DNA of 64,000 bases from positions 62,001 to 126,000 of the forward strand of contig CAZHIQ010000002.1 in NCBI GenBank assembly GCA_964532595.1, given 5' to 3'. The stretch is from Chryseosolibacter sp964532595 (GTDB taxonomy: Bacteria; Bacteroidota; Bacteroidia; Cytophagales; Cyclobacteriaceae). The translations under genes were made by a program, and so were the position numbers. The notes under the pieces are model-generated. The model was not told the DNA's origin. It made no database searches and saw only the letters and a list, made by a program, of their open reading frames with translations. Shown here one piece after another: positions 44,442-52,929 of this stretch (the stretch's first letter is position 1; every line of letters begins with the position of its first letter).

Positions 44442-45791
44442 CTAGCCGATTGTGCTGAAATCGAACGACGTTTCGAGGAATTTCGTGTTGAATTTACCCG
44501 ATTTAAACGTCGCGTTGTCCATGAGCGCGATGTGGAACGGAATTGTCGTTTTCACACCTTCGATGACAAATTCCTGTAACGCGCGTTTCATGCGGGTGAT
44601 GACTTCCTCCCGCGATTGACCGCTGACGATTACCTTAGCGATCATTGAGTCATAATTAGGGGGAATAGTGTAGCCTGCATAAACATGGCTGTCGATGCGA
44701 ACACCGTGGCCACCCGGCATATGGAGGTTTACGATTTTTCCGGGAGAAGGGCGGAAACCATTGGCTGGATCTTCGGCGTTGATACGGCATTCCATCGCGT
44801 ACATCTTGGGGAAGTAATTCGTTCCCGAGATAGGTACTCCGGCAGCTACTTTGATTTGTTCCTTAATCAGGTCGTAGTCAGTTACTTCTTCGGTAATCGG
44901 ATGTTCTACCTGGATTCGTGTGTTCATCTCCATGAAGTAGAAGTTGCCGTGCTTATCGACAAGGAACTCGATAGTTCCAGCTCCTTCATACTTAATAGCT
45001 TTGGCGCCACGGATGGCGGCTTCTCCCATTTTTTCCCGGAGTTCCTGGCTAACGGCTGGTGAAGGAGTTTCTTCTACCAATTTTTGGTGTCTGCGCTGGA
45101 TTGAGCAATCGCGTTCAGACAGGTGGCAGACCTTACCGTATTGGTCACCCATCACCTGTATTTCGATGTGGCGGGGTTCTTCGATGAATTTTTCCAGATA
45201 GAGGCCATCGTTTCCGAATGCCGCTCCGGCTTCGCGTCGGGCGTCGTCCCAGGCTTTGCGGAATTCGCTGGCATCGTTAACGATACGCATCCCACGTCCG
45301 CCCCCGCCTGCCGTTGCTTTAAGAATGACGGGATATCCGATTTCTTTGGCGAGCTTCTGACCTTCTTCGACTGAGGATAGCAGTCCATCCGACCCGGGAA
45401 TAGTGGGCACGCCGGCCTTCTTCATCGTTTCCTTGGCGGTCGACTTGTCGCCCATCGCCTGAATCATTTCCGGCGTCGGGCCGATGAACTTGATACCGTA
45501 TTCGTGGCATATAGCTGAAAATTCAGCACGTTCAGAAAGAAATCCGTAGCCAGGGTGGATGGCGTCGGCGTTGGTGATTTCGGCCGCTGAAATAATGCGC
45601 GGAATATTCAGGTAAGAGTCTTTGCTGGATGCGTCTCCGATACAGACAGCTTCATCTGCGAAGCGGACATGAAGGCTTTCGCGATCAGCTGTCGAATACA
45701 CGGCCACCGTTTGAATTCCCATCTCACGGCAGGTGCGAATGATGCGCAATGCGATTTCACCGCGATTTGCGATCAGTATTTTCTTGAACAT
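44442..45791 (-). CDS. accC: Acetyl-CoA carboxylase, biotin carboxylase subunit
   Basis: A 449-residue ATP-grasp enzyme that carboxylates the biotin on AccB, the first half-reaction of malonyl-CoA synthesis. Features are KILIANRGEIALRIIR at the start, the glycine-rich ATP loop KATAGGGGRGMR, and the catalytic region FMEMNTRIQVEHPITEEVT. The ATG at 45789-45791 (MFKKILIANRGE) matches AccC; an ATG three codons upstream is also possible. It follows accB by 66 bases. Confidence 0.96.
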   Translation of the reverse strand: MFKKILIANRGEIALRIIRTCREMGIQTVAVYSTADRESLHVRFADEAVCIGDASSKDSYLNIPRIISAAEITNADAIHPGYGFLSERAEFSAICHEYGIKFIGPTPEMIQAMGDKSTAKETMKKAGVPTIPGSDGLLSSVEEGQKLAKEIGYPVILKATAGGGGRGMRIVNDASEFRKAWDDARREAGAAFGNDGLYLEKFIEEPRHIEIQVMGDQYGKVCHLSERDCSIQRRHQKLVEETPSPAVSQELREKMGEAAIRGAKAIKYEGAGTIEFLVDKHGNFYFMEMNTRIQVEHPITEEVTDYDLIKEQIKVAAGVPISGTNYFPKMYAMECRINAEDPANGFRPSPGKIVNLHMPGGHGVRIDSHVYAGYTIPPNYDSMIAKVIVSGQSREEVITRMKRALQEFVIEGVKTTIPFHIALMDNATFKSGKFNTKFLETSFDFSTIG

Positions 45792-45857
45792 AAATTCCAT
45801 ATCAAACCCCCGTTCCCCGCTTGTGGCGGGTATTCATGTTTGTTTGCGGATAAGTTT

Positions 45858-46448
45858 TTAGTCAGGTTCGACGACAAACAGCACCTGGTCGTATTCGACA
45901 GGGGTGGCGTTCTCGACCATTACTTTCACAACGGTGCCTGAAATTTCAGACTCGATTTCGTTGAATAGTTTCATAGCCTCGATGATGCACACGGTTTGTC
46001 CTTTGGTGATTTTGTCTCCAACAGACACAAAGGGAGGTGCGTCAGGGCTTGACGACCGATAGAAAGTCCCGATCATGGGAGACTTTATTTCAACCGTCTT
46101 GCCAGCGGAGGCGGTCTCAGCAGCAGGTTTTGGAGCAGCAGGCTGAGATGCCGATACGGCAGGTGCAGCCGGAGCGGGTGCGGGGGCAACAGAAGCCACC
46201 GCAGCGGGTGCTGCCGTTGTGATCGAATAATCCGGATCGCGCTTTACGTGTAGCTTGAGCTCACGGGTCTCGATGTTGACTTCGTTCAGGCCTGTCTGGG
46301 CAATGAAGTCGATGAGATTGCGGATTTCGGTTGTATTCATTTCTGAATCGGCCGACTTGGCGGGTTTGGCAGTAGCCTGGGCCTTGGTGGTCTTCTTGGC
46401 GGCTGCCTTCTTTACAGTTGATTTAGACGCGCGGCTTTTGCTCATCAT
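45858..46448 (-). CDS. accB: Biotin carboxyl carrier protein with basic N-terminal extension
   Basis: A 196-residue AccB. The C-terminal biotinyl domain (about 115-196) carries the biotinylated Lys in IIEAMKLFNEIESE; an Ala/Pro-rich linker covers about 75-110. Normal AccB homology begins at Met37 (MNTTEIRNLIDFI, ATG at 46340). The 36 residues before it are rich in Lys and Ala (KKAAAKKTTKAQATAKPAK), like a histone H1 tail. The longer start is favoured because its ATG overlaps the efp stop as TAATG. Either start gives a functional carrier. Confidence 0.92.
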   Translation of the reverse strand: MMSKSRASKSTVKKAAAKKTTKAQATAKPAKSADSEMNTTEIRNLIDFIAQTGLNEVNIETRELKLHVKRDPDYSITTAAPAAVASVAPAPAPAAPAVSASQPAAPKPAAETASAGKTVEIKSPMIGTFYRSSSPDAPPFVSVGDKITKGQTVCIIEAMKLFNEIESEISGTVVKVMVENATPVEYDQVLFVVEPD

Positions 46449-47014
46449 TATTCTTTTACTCGTTCGACATAGGCACCGGTGCGGGTGTCCACTTTGATTT
46501 TTTCGCCGGTATTAATGAACAACGGGACGCGGATCTCTGCACCATTCTCCATGGTCGCCGGTTTCAAAGTTCGGGTGGCGGTGTCCCCCTGCAGACCCGG
46601 CTCGGTGTATTGCACTTCGAGGACGACGTGCGCCGGAGCTTCTGCGGTGATCGGGGTGGAGCCGTCTTCAAAGGCGATCAGCAAGGTGATCCCTTCTTTA
46701 ATATAATTGACGGATTCGCCAAGGAGTGCTTTGTCAATGTAAACCTGGTCAAAGGTTTGATTGTCCATACACACCAGGCTATCGCCATCCTGATATAAGT
46801 ATTGATATTCTTTTGTTTCGACGCGAAGTAATTCGATGTCGTCGCCGGGACGGAAGCGGTTCTCTGCGACCTTTCCGTTGCGTACGTTGCGCATTTTTAC
46901 CTGATAAAAAGCACGCAAGTTCCCGGGTGTGCGGTGCGTCAATTCTTCGATCTGCATAATTTCACCGTTGTACCGGACAAAATTACCTCTGCTTAGATCG
47001 GATATCGTTGCCAT
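46448..47014 (-). CDS. efp: Elongation factor P
   Basis: A 188-residue translation factor that relieves ribosome stalling at polyproline. Three beta-barrel domains are expected and the typical C-terminal GAEIRVPLFINTGEKIKVDTRTG is present. At the tip of domain I, where E. coli has Lys34 (PGKG) that is beta-lysylated and other groups have a rhamnosylated Arg, this protein has Asn32 (TPGNLRAF). Its stop overlaps the accB start. It lies 65 bases after fabH. Confidence 0.95.
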   Translation of the reverse strand: MATISDLSRGNFVRYNGEIMQIEELTHRTPGNLRAFYQVKMRNVRNGKVAENRFRPGDDIELLRVETKEYQYLYQDGDSLVCMDNQTFDQVYIDKALLGESVNYIKEGITLLIAFEDGSTPITAEAPAHVVLEVQYTEPGLQGDTATRTLKPATMENGAEIRVPLFINTGEKIKVDTRTGAYVERVKE

Positions 47015-47079
47015 ATGCAGTGAATTAGGTTACAAATCAATCAAAATACGGGAAAAGCGCAAAACGGCCACCGTGTTGC

Positions 47080-48084
47080 TTAGGCCCCTGCGCCATCATA
47101 GGCCCATTTCAAATAAACGGCACCCCACGTAAATCCGCCGCCGAACGCTGCCATGATGATATTATCCCCTTTCCTGAGCTGCTTCTCATAATCCCAGAGA
47201 AGGAGAGGAATGGTTCCCGCGGTTGTGTTGCCATACCGTTCGATGTTCATCATGATTTTTTCATCGGTGATACCAATGCGTTGGGCTGTTGCGTCAATGA
47301 TCCGCTTGTTGGCCTGGTGAGGAGCCAGCCACGTGATATTTTCGGGAGTGAGGTTATTGCGCTCCGCGATTTTTGCAGCAGCCTCTGCCATGTTTGTGAC
47401 AGCGAACTTGAAGACTGCAGCGCCTTCCTGATAGACATAGTGCTGGCGCTTGGCAACCGTTTCCGCCGATGCGGGCATACGACTTCCTCCGGCTTTCATG
47501 TGAAGGTAGCATTCACCATTACCATCGCTGCGCAGCAGGGCATCGACCATGCCAACATCTTCCGTAGTAGGTTCAAGCAACACGCATCCTGCGCCGTCAC
47601 CAAAAATGATACAGGTAGTACGATCGGTGTAGTCGATGATTGAAGACATCTTGTCTCCGCCTATCACTACGACCTTTTTATACCGTCCTGATTCGATAAA
47701 GCTTGCGCCGGTAGCAAGCGCGTAAAGAAAACCGGAGCACGCAGCTCCCATATCATAGCTGAACGCATTGACTGCACCAACAGCGGTTGCTACAATGTTC
47801 GCGGTTGCGGGAAACGTCATATCAGCCGTTACCGTAGCGAAGATGAGCAAGTCTATTTCGCGGGGGTCGGTGTTGGTCTTGGCGAGCATTTCTTTAACCG
47901 CTTCGATACCCATCACCGAGACACCCTGATTTTCTCCTTTCAGAATCCTTCTCTCGCGGATACCCGTCCGGGTCGTGATCCACTCGTCGCTGGTGTCGAC
48001 CATGGTTTCGAGCTCCTGGTTCGTGAGGACGTAATCAGGAACATAGCCACCTACACCCGTGATGGCGGCTCTGATTTTATTCAT
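47080..48084 (-). CDS. fabH: 3-oxoacyl-ACP synthase III
   Basis: A 334-residue condensing enzyme that starts fatty acid synthesis by joining acyl-CoA to malonyl-ACP. The catalytic triad is visible: C116 in GAACSGFLYAL, His in WLAPHQANKRII and Asn in ERYGNTTAGTIP. N-terminal SDEWITTRTGIRERR is typical. It follows rpmF after 159 bases, without the plsX gene that often lies between them in other phyla. Confidence 0.95.
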   Translation of the reverse strand: MNKIRAAITGVGGYVPDYVLTNQELETMVDTSDEWITTRTGIRERRILKGENQGVSVMGIEAVKEMLAKTNTDPREIDLLIFATVTADMTFPATANIVATAVGAVNAFSYDMGAACSGFLYALATGASFIESGRYKKVVVIGGDKMSSIIDYTDRTTCIIFGDGAGCVLLEPTTEDVGMVDALLRSDGNGECYLHMKAGGSRMPASAETVAKRQHYVYQEGAAVFKFAVTNMAEAAAKIAERNNLTPENITWLAPHQANKRIIDATAQRIGITDEKIMMNIERYGNTTAGTIPLLLWDYEKQLRKGDNIIMAAFGGGFTWGAVYLKWAYDGAGA

Positions 48085-48243
48085 AGTTGATTGGTTTTTT
48101 CATGAATAGGAAGGTTCTCCGCTAAAAAGAAAAATGCCCGATACCTCGAGCAAATTCTTCTTGCACTTCTCACAGGAGACGTGATTGGCATTTGCATGCC
48201 GTTTTAGCGAATAAACAGTCCTGTTGAAATGCGGGGTGCTGCA

Positions 48244-48435
48244 TCAGGCGAGCACCTCTTTTTCCATTACTACCTTGCCTTTAAAGTAAAGTTTACCTTC
48301 ATGCCAGTAGGCACGGTGCGGCAGGTGGTGTTCTCCCGTAGTAGGACATACAGCCAGCAACTTGGCGGTTGCTTTGTAGTGTGTTCTCCGTTTATCTCTA
48401 CGGGTTTTCGACGTTTTCCTCTTTGGATTAGGCAT
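48244..48435 (-). CDS. rpmF: 50S ribosomal protein L32
   Basis: A 63-residue ribosomal protein with the basic start MPNPKRKTSKTRRDKRRTHY. Zinc-ribbon L32 proteins carry four cysteines; here only one (AVCPTTGE) remains and the second pair is replaced (LPHRAYWHEG), so this is the zinc-independent form. It lies 12 bases after the DUF177 gene, the common yceD-rpmF pairing. Confidence 0.95.
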   Translation of the reverse strand: MPNPKRKTSKTRRDKRRTHYKATAKLLAVCPTTGEHHLPHRAYWHEGKLYFKGKVVMEKEVLA

Positions 48436-48447
48436 ATCTACAACTAT

Positions 48448-48978
48448 TTATTTGAGCTTCTTTAGAATTTCCCAGCGAGGATCTGCAGCCTCGCCATTGT
48501 CACTGTCTTTATCAGGTGACGATTCCGAACGATAAATGATTTTACCCTCCGCATCGTCGTCCCACTCTTCGTCGCGGAAGCGCGGGTGTAATTTCTTCAT
48601 CGGGACGTCGAGTGCAGTGAACTCGAATATATACTGACCCAACTCGAGGCGTTCACTTTCACGACTTATCATGACGATTTCGTCGCTGAGCTCCTCATTA
48701 ACGTCTCCATACTTGAAGAGTAGCTTGCGCGCTGTGCGAACCGTGTGGCGGAACGGTTCCAGACTGCGATCGCAGATCAGGGTTATCCATCCCTTTATTT
48801 CAAAGCTAACCTCAATAAACGTCTCGTGCTTGTCGAGTTCCACGTGCGTCTGCAGCGACCCTTCGGTAATTAAGCCGCCACCGTAGCGGCTAAAGAAGGC
48901 GTTGTCGGCATCAAAGTCGTATTCGTGGACCTTGTTGGTCAGGCCGACTATGTTTACCGAAAATTCCCGCGTTGCCAT
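48448..48978 (-). CDS. DUF177 (YceD family) protein
   Basis: A 176-residue protein of the DUF177/YceD family, which is widely encoded beside rpmF and linked to 23S rRNA accumulation. The family core is ITLICDRSLEPFRHTV, where a conserved Cys-x-R occurs, and the acidic segments DVNEELSDEIVMI. It heads the operon DUF177-rpmF-fabH-efp-accB-accC behind a consensus promoter. Confidence 0.88.
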   Translation of the reverse strand: MATREFSVNIVGLTNKVHEYDFDADNAFFSRYGGGLITEGSLQTHVELDKHETFIEVSFEIKGWITLICDRSLEPFRHTVRTARKLLFKYGDVNEELSDEIVMISRESERLELGQYIFEFTALDVPMKKLHPRFRDEEWDDDAEGKIIYRSESSPDKDSDNGEAADPRWEILKKLK

Positions 48979-49007
48979 GCTCCCGACAGTCCTTTAAAAT
49001 AAGTCGG

Positions 49008-49038
49008 CAAATTTAGCCATTATTACCGAAAGCACAAA
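49008..49038 (-). promoter_or_regulatory. Consensus promoter of the DUF177-rpmF-fabH-efp-accBC operon
   Basis: On the minus strand TTTG (49038-49035), exactly 19 bases, then TAAATTTG (49015-49008): a perfect match to TTTG-N19-TAnnTTTG. The leader to the DUF177 ATG is about 25 bases. One of the two best promoter matches in the window, as expected for a ribosomal protein operon. Confidence 0.8.
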
Positions 49039-49139
49039 GATAGGGGAGAAACGGGGAAAAGAGGCTTGTGGAGGGCTGGCGGCAAACTTTTGCTTGTAAC
49101 GGCAGGGGTATGGACAATTTTATTGGGATAACAATCTGC

Positions 49140-49526
49140 TCAGGCAAATTCTCTTAACGCCGCCTGTTTAAGCTCCTCTCTGGTCTTTTTGCTGTAGTTC
49201 TCAAGAAAATAGTCAACAATCGACTTTTTAAAGCCCAGCTTAATGGCAATGTTGCGGCAAAAAGTGACTTCGCTATCAAAGATATTCTGGTCGGCGAGTA
49301 CTAATTCAATGCTCGACATGAGGTAGTCGAATTTCTGCTCTACCGACAGCGCGCCGAATGTTTCAATGGGCTCCGGGTTTCGAATAAGCTCGTTTACCAT
49401 CTCTTCCGGAAAATTCCGCTCGCGGGCGATTTTGAAAATCAGCTCGCGTTCAATTCTGGCGAAATGCTTGTCAGCTTCTGCAAGTTGGATGAGAATGTTC
49501 AGCTGTTTCTTGGTAACGATATCCAT
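49140..49526 (-). CDS. TerB-like helical protein
   Basis: A 128-residue all-helical protein resembling the TerB/DnaJ-associated tellurite-resistance fold: LNILIQLAEADKHFARIERELIFKIA at the start (quoted in outline) and VLADQNIFDSEVTFCRNIA, each with the acidic pattern typical of that fold. No membrane segment. Function unknown; TerB-like proteins often sense metals or envelope state. It lies 93 bases after pdxA on the same strand. Confidence 0.65.
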   Translation of the reverse strand: MDIVTKKQLNILIQLAEADKHFARIERELIFKIARERNFPEEMVNELIRNPEPIETFGALSVEQKFDYLMSSIELVLADQNIFDSEVTFCRNIAIKLGFKKSIVDYFLENYSKKTREELKQAALREFA

Positions 49527-49619
49527 AGACAGGTCGGCTTACCGTCAAAGCTACCGAAAATCTGCGCATTATCGTGCGAATCAGCCGCTTAAACGCCAAT
49601 TTGATGTATCGAATGTCAA

Positions 49620-50651
49620 TTATCTTTCTTTAGACTGCTCCTGGCGTCGACGGAAAATGTCAGCGGCCGTGAAAATTGCTGCGCGCATCGACGATTCGCT
49701 CGCCTGGTTCTTGCCAGCAAGGGAATACGCGGTGCCGTGGTCGGGCGAGGTGCGAACCACCGACAGACCTGCGGTGAAATTGACACCGTCTTCGAAAGCA
49801 AGCGTCTTGAAGGGAACCAGTCCTTGATCATGGTACATGGCGAGTACCCCATCATATTGTCTATATTGTCCGTTGCCGAAAAATCCGTCGGCGGGTAGCG
49901 GGCCAACCACAAGTTTGCCCTTTGACCGTTGAGCGGAGACGACCTGCCGGATTACTTCCTGTTCTTCGTTGCCTATGAGTCCTCCATCGCCGGCGTGCGG
50001 GTTGAGGCCCAGTAGGGCTATGCGCGGTTTACTAATACCGAAGTCTCCTTTCAACGATGCTTCCATCAGCTTCAGCTTTTGTTCGATGCGCTCGGCGGTG
50101 ATGAGGTTGGGAACTTCACGCAGCGGCTCGTGGTCAGTGACGAGTCCAACGCGAAGAGTTTCGCTGATCATGAACATCAAGCTATCACCCTTGCCGAACT
50201 CGCGGGCAAGGAATTCTGTGTGTCCCCGAAAAGGGAAGGCCTCACTATGGATGGTGCTCTTGTCAATCGGAGCGGTGACAAGGGCGTCGATCAACCCTTC
50301 CTTAATATCGTCGCAGGCGCTTTGCAGTGCCTTCAGAGCTGCTGCGCCGGCCTCAGCCGAGGGCTTGCCGGGCGTTACTTCTATCACATCTTCCCAGCAA
50401 TTTACAGCGTTGACATGCCGCGGAGCGAATTGACCTCTGTTTCGAACGGTGGTGAAGTTGAATTCTTCCAGGTTTAACGCCTTTTTGTAATACGAGAGAA
50501 CCCGCGAAGAGCCATAAATAACGGGGGTGAAGAAGCTTGTCACACGAGCGTCACCCAGTGCTTTAATGACAACCTCCGGGCCTATGCCGTTGAGGTCACC
50601 GATAGTAATTCCAATGCGGGGTTTCTCAAGTTGTTTAGGCGTGTGGGTCAT
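49620..50651 (-). CDS. pdxA: 4-hydroxythreonine-4-phosphate dehydrogenase
   Basis: A 343-residue enzyme of the DXP-dependent vitamin B6 pathway, oxidising 4-phosphohydroxy-L-threonine. Family motifs are ITIGDLNGIGPEV at the start, the metal-ligand His in PFRGHTEFLA, LNPHAGDGG, and MYHDQGLVPFK. The ATG at 50649-50651 (MTHTPKQLEKPRIG) is chosen; the frame stays open 30 codons further upstream but that region is the divergent rsmA leader. YggS, a PLP-handling protein, is encoded far away at 4.4 kb. Confidence 0.94.
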   Translation of the reverse strand: MTHTPKQLEKPRIGITIGDLNGIGPEVVIKALGDARVTSFFTPVIYGSSRVLSYYKKALNLEEFNFTTVRNRGQFAPRHVNAVNCWEDVIEVTPGKPSAEAGAAALKALQSACDDIKEGLIDALVTAPIDKSTIHSEAFPFRGHTEFLAREFGKGDSLMFMISETLRVGLVTDHEPLREVPNLITAERIEQKLKLMEASLKGDFGISKPRIALLGLNPHAGDGGLIGNEEQEVIRQVVSAQRSKGKLVVGPLPADGFFGNGQYRQYDGVLAMYHDQGLVPFKTLAFEDGVNFTAGLSVVRTSPDHGTAYSLAGKNQASESSMRAAIFTAADIFRRRQEQSKER

Positions 50652-50760
50652 AGCAGTTTTTATTCCCTGCGAATTAACAAAAAAAAGTGGCGAAGTGCCG
50701 GCTTCAGGATTTTTAATATGGCCCGGGCTGTGGTGGGGCATATTACCTCACTGTTTTGTT

Positions 50761-50768
50761 TACCTTTG
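50761..50768 (+). promoter_or_regulatory. Candidate -7 box for rsmA
   Basis: TACCTTTG, an exact TAnnTTTG match, ends six bases before the rsmA ATG. If it is used, the message would have almost no leader. No TTTG is seen at the -33 position. Confidence 0.3.
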
Positions 50769-50774
50769 AAACCG

Positions 50775-51587
50775 ATGGCGCACGGACAAAAATCGAAGGT
50801 AAGACCAAAGAAATATCTCGGTCAACATTTTCTCCACGATCGCAACACGGCCGCGCGTATCGTGAATAGTCTCGACGTTCCGGCGGGCCATCCGGTCCGT
50901 CTCCTTGAAATAGGGCCGGGAATGGGAGTACTTACCCGTTTTTTATTGGAAAGAGAAGAGGTCGATCTTAAGGTGGTTGAGATCGACGGAGAGTCAGTAG
51001 CATACCTCAAGAGAGAACTTGCCATGCCGGCATCGCGGATCATTGAAGGTGACTTTCTGAAACTTGATTTGAATGGTGTTTTTGACGGTAGCTTCTCGGT
51101 TATCGGCAATTTCCCTTACAATATTTCCTCGCAGATTTTTTTTCATTTGCTTGACTACCGGGATCAGGTGGAACAAGTAGTATGTATGCTCCAGAAAGAG
51201 GTCGCCGAGCGAATTGCTTCCCGTCCCGGCAATAAGATATACGGCATTTTGAGTGTGCTTCTTCAGGCCTGGTATGACGTCGATTACCTTTTCAGTGTAT
51301 CGCCCGGCGTATTCACACCTCCCCCGAAAGTTGTTTCTGCCGTTATCAGACTCAGGCGCAACTCGCGTCGACAACTGCCGTGCGACGAGCGTCTTTTTGT
51401 TCAGGTCGTTCGACAGGGCTTCAATAACCGTCGCAAGACCTTGCGCAATGCATTGAAAAATCTAAATTTGGCTGGAGCTGTTTCGGCGCTTTCTCTTTTG
51501 GATAAGCGGGCGGAGCAACTCTCCGTCGAAGATTTTTTTCAACTCACCACGATAATCGAGGAAAGCCGTGGAGCATCCGGTACTTGA
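50775..51587 (+). CDS. rsmA: 16S rRNA (adenine(1518)-N6/adenine(1519)-N6)-dimethyltransferase
   Basis: A 270-residue KsgA-type methyltransferase that dimethylates two adjacent adenines near the 3' end of 16S rRNA during small-subunit assembly. It shows KKYLGQHFLHD at the start, SAM motif LLEIGPGMGVLT, and the catalytic NFPY in VIGNFPYNISS. The start ATG 50775 (MAHGQKSKVRPKK) fits the family; the open frame extends upstream without homology. The last 20 bases overlap mgtE. Confidence 0.95.
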   Translation: MAHGQKSKVRPKKYLGQHFLHDRNTAARIVNSLDVPAGHPVRLLEIGPGMGVLTRFLLEREEVDLKVVEIDGESVAYLKRELAMPASRIIEGDFLKLDLNGVFDGSFSVIGNFPYNISSQIFFHLLDYRDQVEQVVCMLQKEVAERIASRPGNKIYGILSVLLQAWYDVDYLFSVSPGVFTPPPKVVSAVIRLRRNSRRQLPCDERLFVQVVRQGFNNRRKTLRNALKNLNLAGAVSALSLLDKRAEQLSVEDFFQLTTIIEESRGASGT

Positions 51588-52929
51588 ATTTGCGCTGACA
51601 AGAGAGTTTAGGGACAGGTTTCAGGAAGCTCTAAATGTTCGCGATGCTGACTTTATTCGCACGGCGCTCGCCGGTATAAAATCGGCCGATATTTCAGCTC
51701 TTCTGTATGAATTCGACGCGGCGGAGTCCAAGTTTGTAATGGATCTGCTTTCGCTCGATCAGCAGGCGGAGATCATCCGTGACCTGGCATCCGAGCAACG
51801 CAGGACCTATCTGCGTGTGTACCGGCCCGACCAATTGGGTCCGCTGCTCAATGAGCTCGCCTCCGATGACGTAGCTGATATTCTTCATGAACTGCCTGTC
51901 AGGGTACGTGAAGAAGTTCTGCTTTTTCTGGATCCTGAACTGCGCGGACAGGTAACGGAGTTGCTTCGTTATGAGGAGCACGTTGCGGGCGGCCTCATGG
52001 CCAAAGAGTTGATCAAGGCCCGGGTTGACTGGACAGTTGTTCAATGTATTGATGAGATTCGAAAGCAGGCTGAATCGGTGTCGAAGTTCTATGCCGTATA
52101 CGTCGTCGATGACACTGATCATCTGGTTGGTCGGGTTGCGCTGCAGGAGCTCATTCTTTCGGATGAGCGTACCGTTGTGGGGGATATCTGCGAACGGGAC
52201 ATTGTTTCGGTAGAGACTTCGATGGAGAATTGGGAGGTGGCTGATATAATGAAGCGCTACGATCTTGAGTCAGTACCCGTAGTCAATCTCCAGGGGCGGC
52301 TTGTCGGACGTATCACGATTGATGATGTTGTTGACGTCATTACCGAGCAGGCGGAGGAAGAACGACAACTCATGACGGGTATCAGCGAGGCCGTTGAAGA
52401 GGATGATTCGGTGTGGCGCAATACCCGTGCACGGATGCCTTGGTTGGTGATCGGTATTGCGGGCGGCTTACTAAACGCTAAGTTCATGGGGCTTTTCGAG
52501 GAGGAACTGATGCGTCTTACAGCCATCGCTTTCTTTACTCCCCTTATTCAGGCGACAGGTGGGAATGTTGGTATACAATCGTCATCCCTCGTAGTTCAAC
52601 GCCTGGCTAATCCTGGCTTTGTTGATGAAACGCTGTTGCGGCGACTGTTAAAGGTCTTTGCAGTGGCCGTGCTAAACGGTGTTGCGCTGGCAACGCTGGC
52701 GCTGGTGGCAAACATTATTTTGTTTGAGGAATATCGCCTGTCAATAGTTGTTTCAGTGGCGTTGTTTAGTGTTATTGTTTTTGCATCCTTTGTCGGCACT
52801 GTTACACCGCTGCTGCTCGATCGGATGGGCTACAACCCCGCCCTTGCTGCGGGCCCGTTCATCACAACGATTAATGATTTACTTGGTCTGACGGTCTATT
52901 TTTTCACTGTCCACTTTCTTCTACCATGA
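51568..52929 (+). CDS. mgtE: Magnesium transporter MgtE
   Basis: A 453-residue Mg2+ channel/transporter: cytosolic N domain (about 1-130), a pair of CBS domains (about 135-260) that sense Mg2+, and five transmembrane helices from about 285. The start is GTG at 51568, inside rsmA; the gene overlaps the next one by 4 bases (ATGA). In the last pore motif the usual Asp of the D-P-A segment is Asn423 (GYNPALAAGPFITT). Confidence 0.93.
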   Translation: MEHPVLEFALTREFRDRFQEALNVRDADFIRTALAGIKSADISALLYEFDAAESKFVMDLLSLDQQAEIIRDLASEQRRTYLRVYRPDQLGPLLNELASDDVADILHELPVRVREEVLLFLDPELRGQVTELLRYEEHVAGGLMAKELIKARVDWTVVQCIDEIRKQAESVSKFYAVYVVDDTDHLVGRVALQELILSDERTVVGDICERDIVSVETSMENWEVADIMKRYDLESVPVVNLQGRLVGRITIDDVVDVITEQAEEERQLMTGISEAVEEDDSVWRNTRARMPWLVIGIAGGLLNAKFMGLFEEELMRLTAIAFFTPLIQATGGNVGIQSSSLVVQRLANPGFVDETLLRRLLKVFAVAVLNGVALATLALVANIILFEEYRLSIVVSVALFSVIVFASFVGTVTPLLLDRMGYNPALAAGPFITTINDLLGLTVYFFTVHFLLP

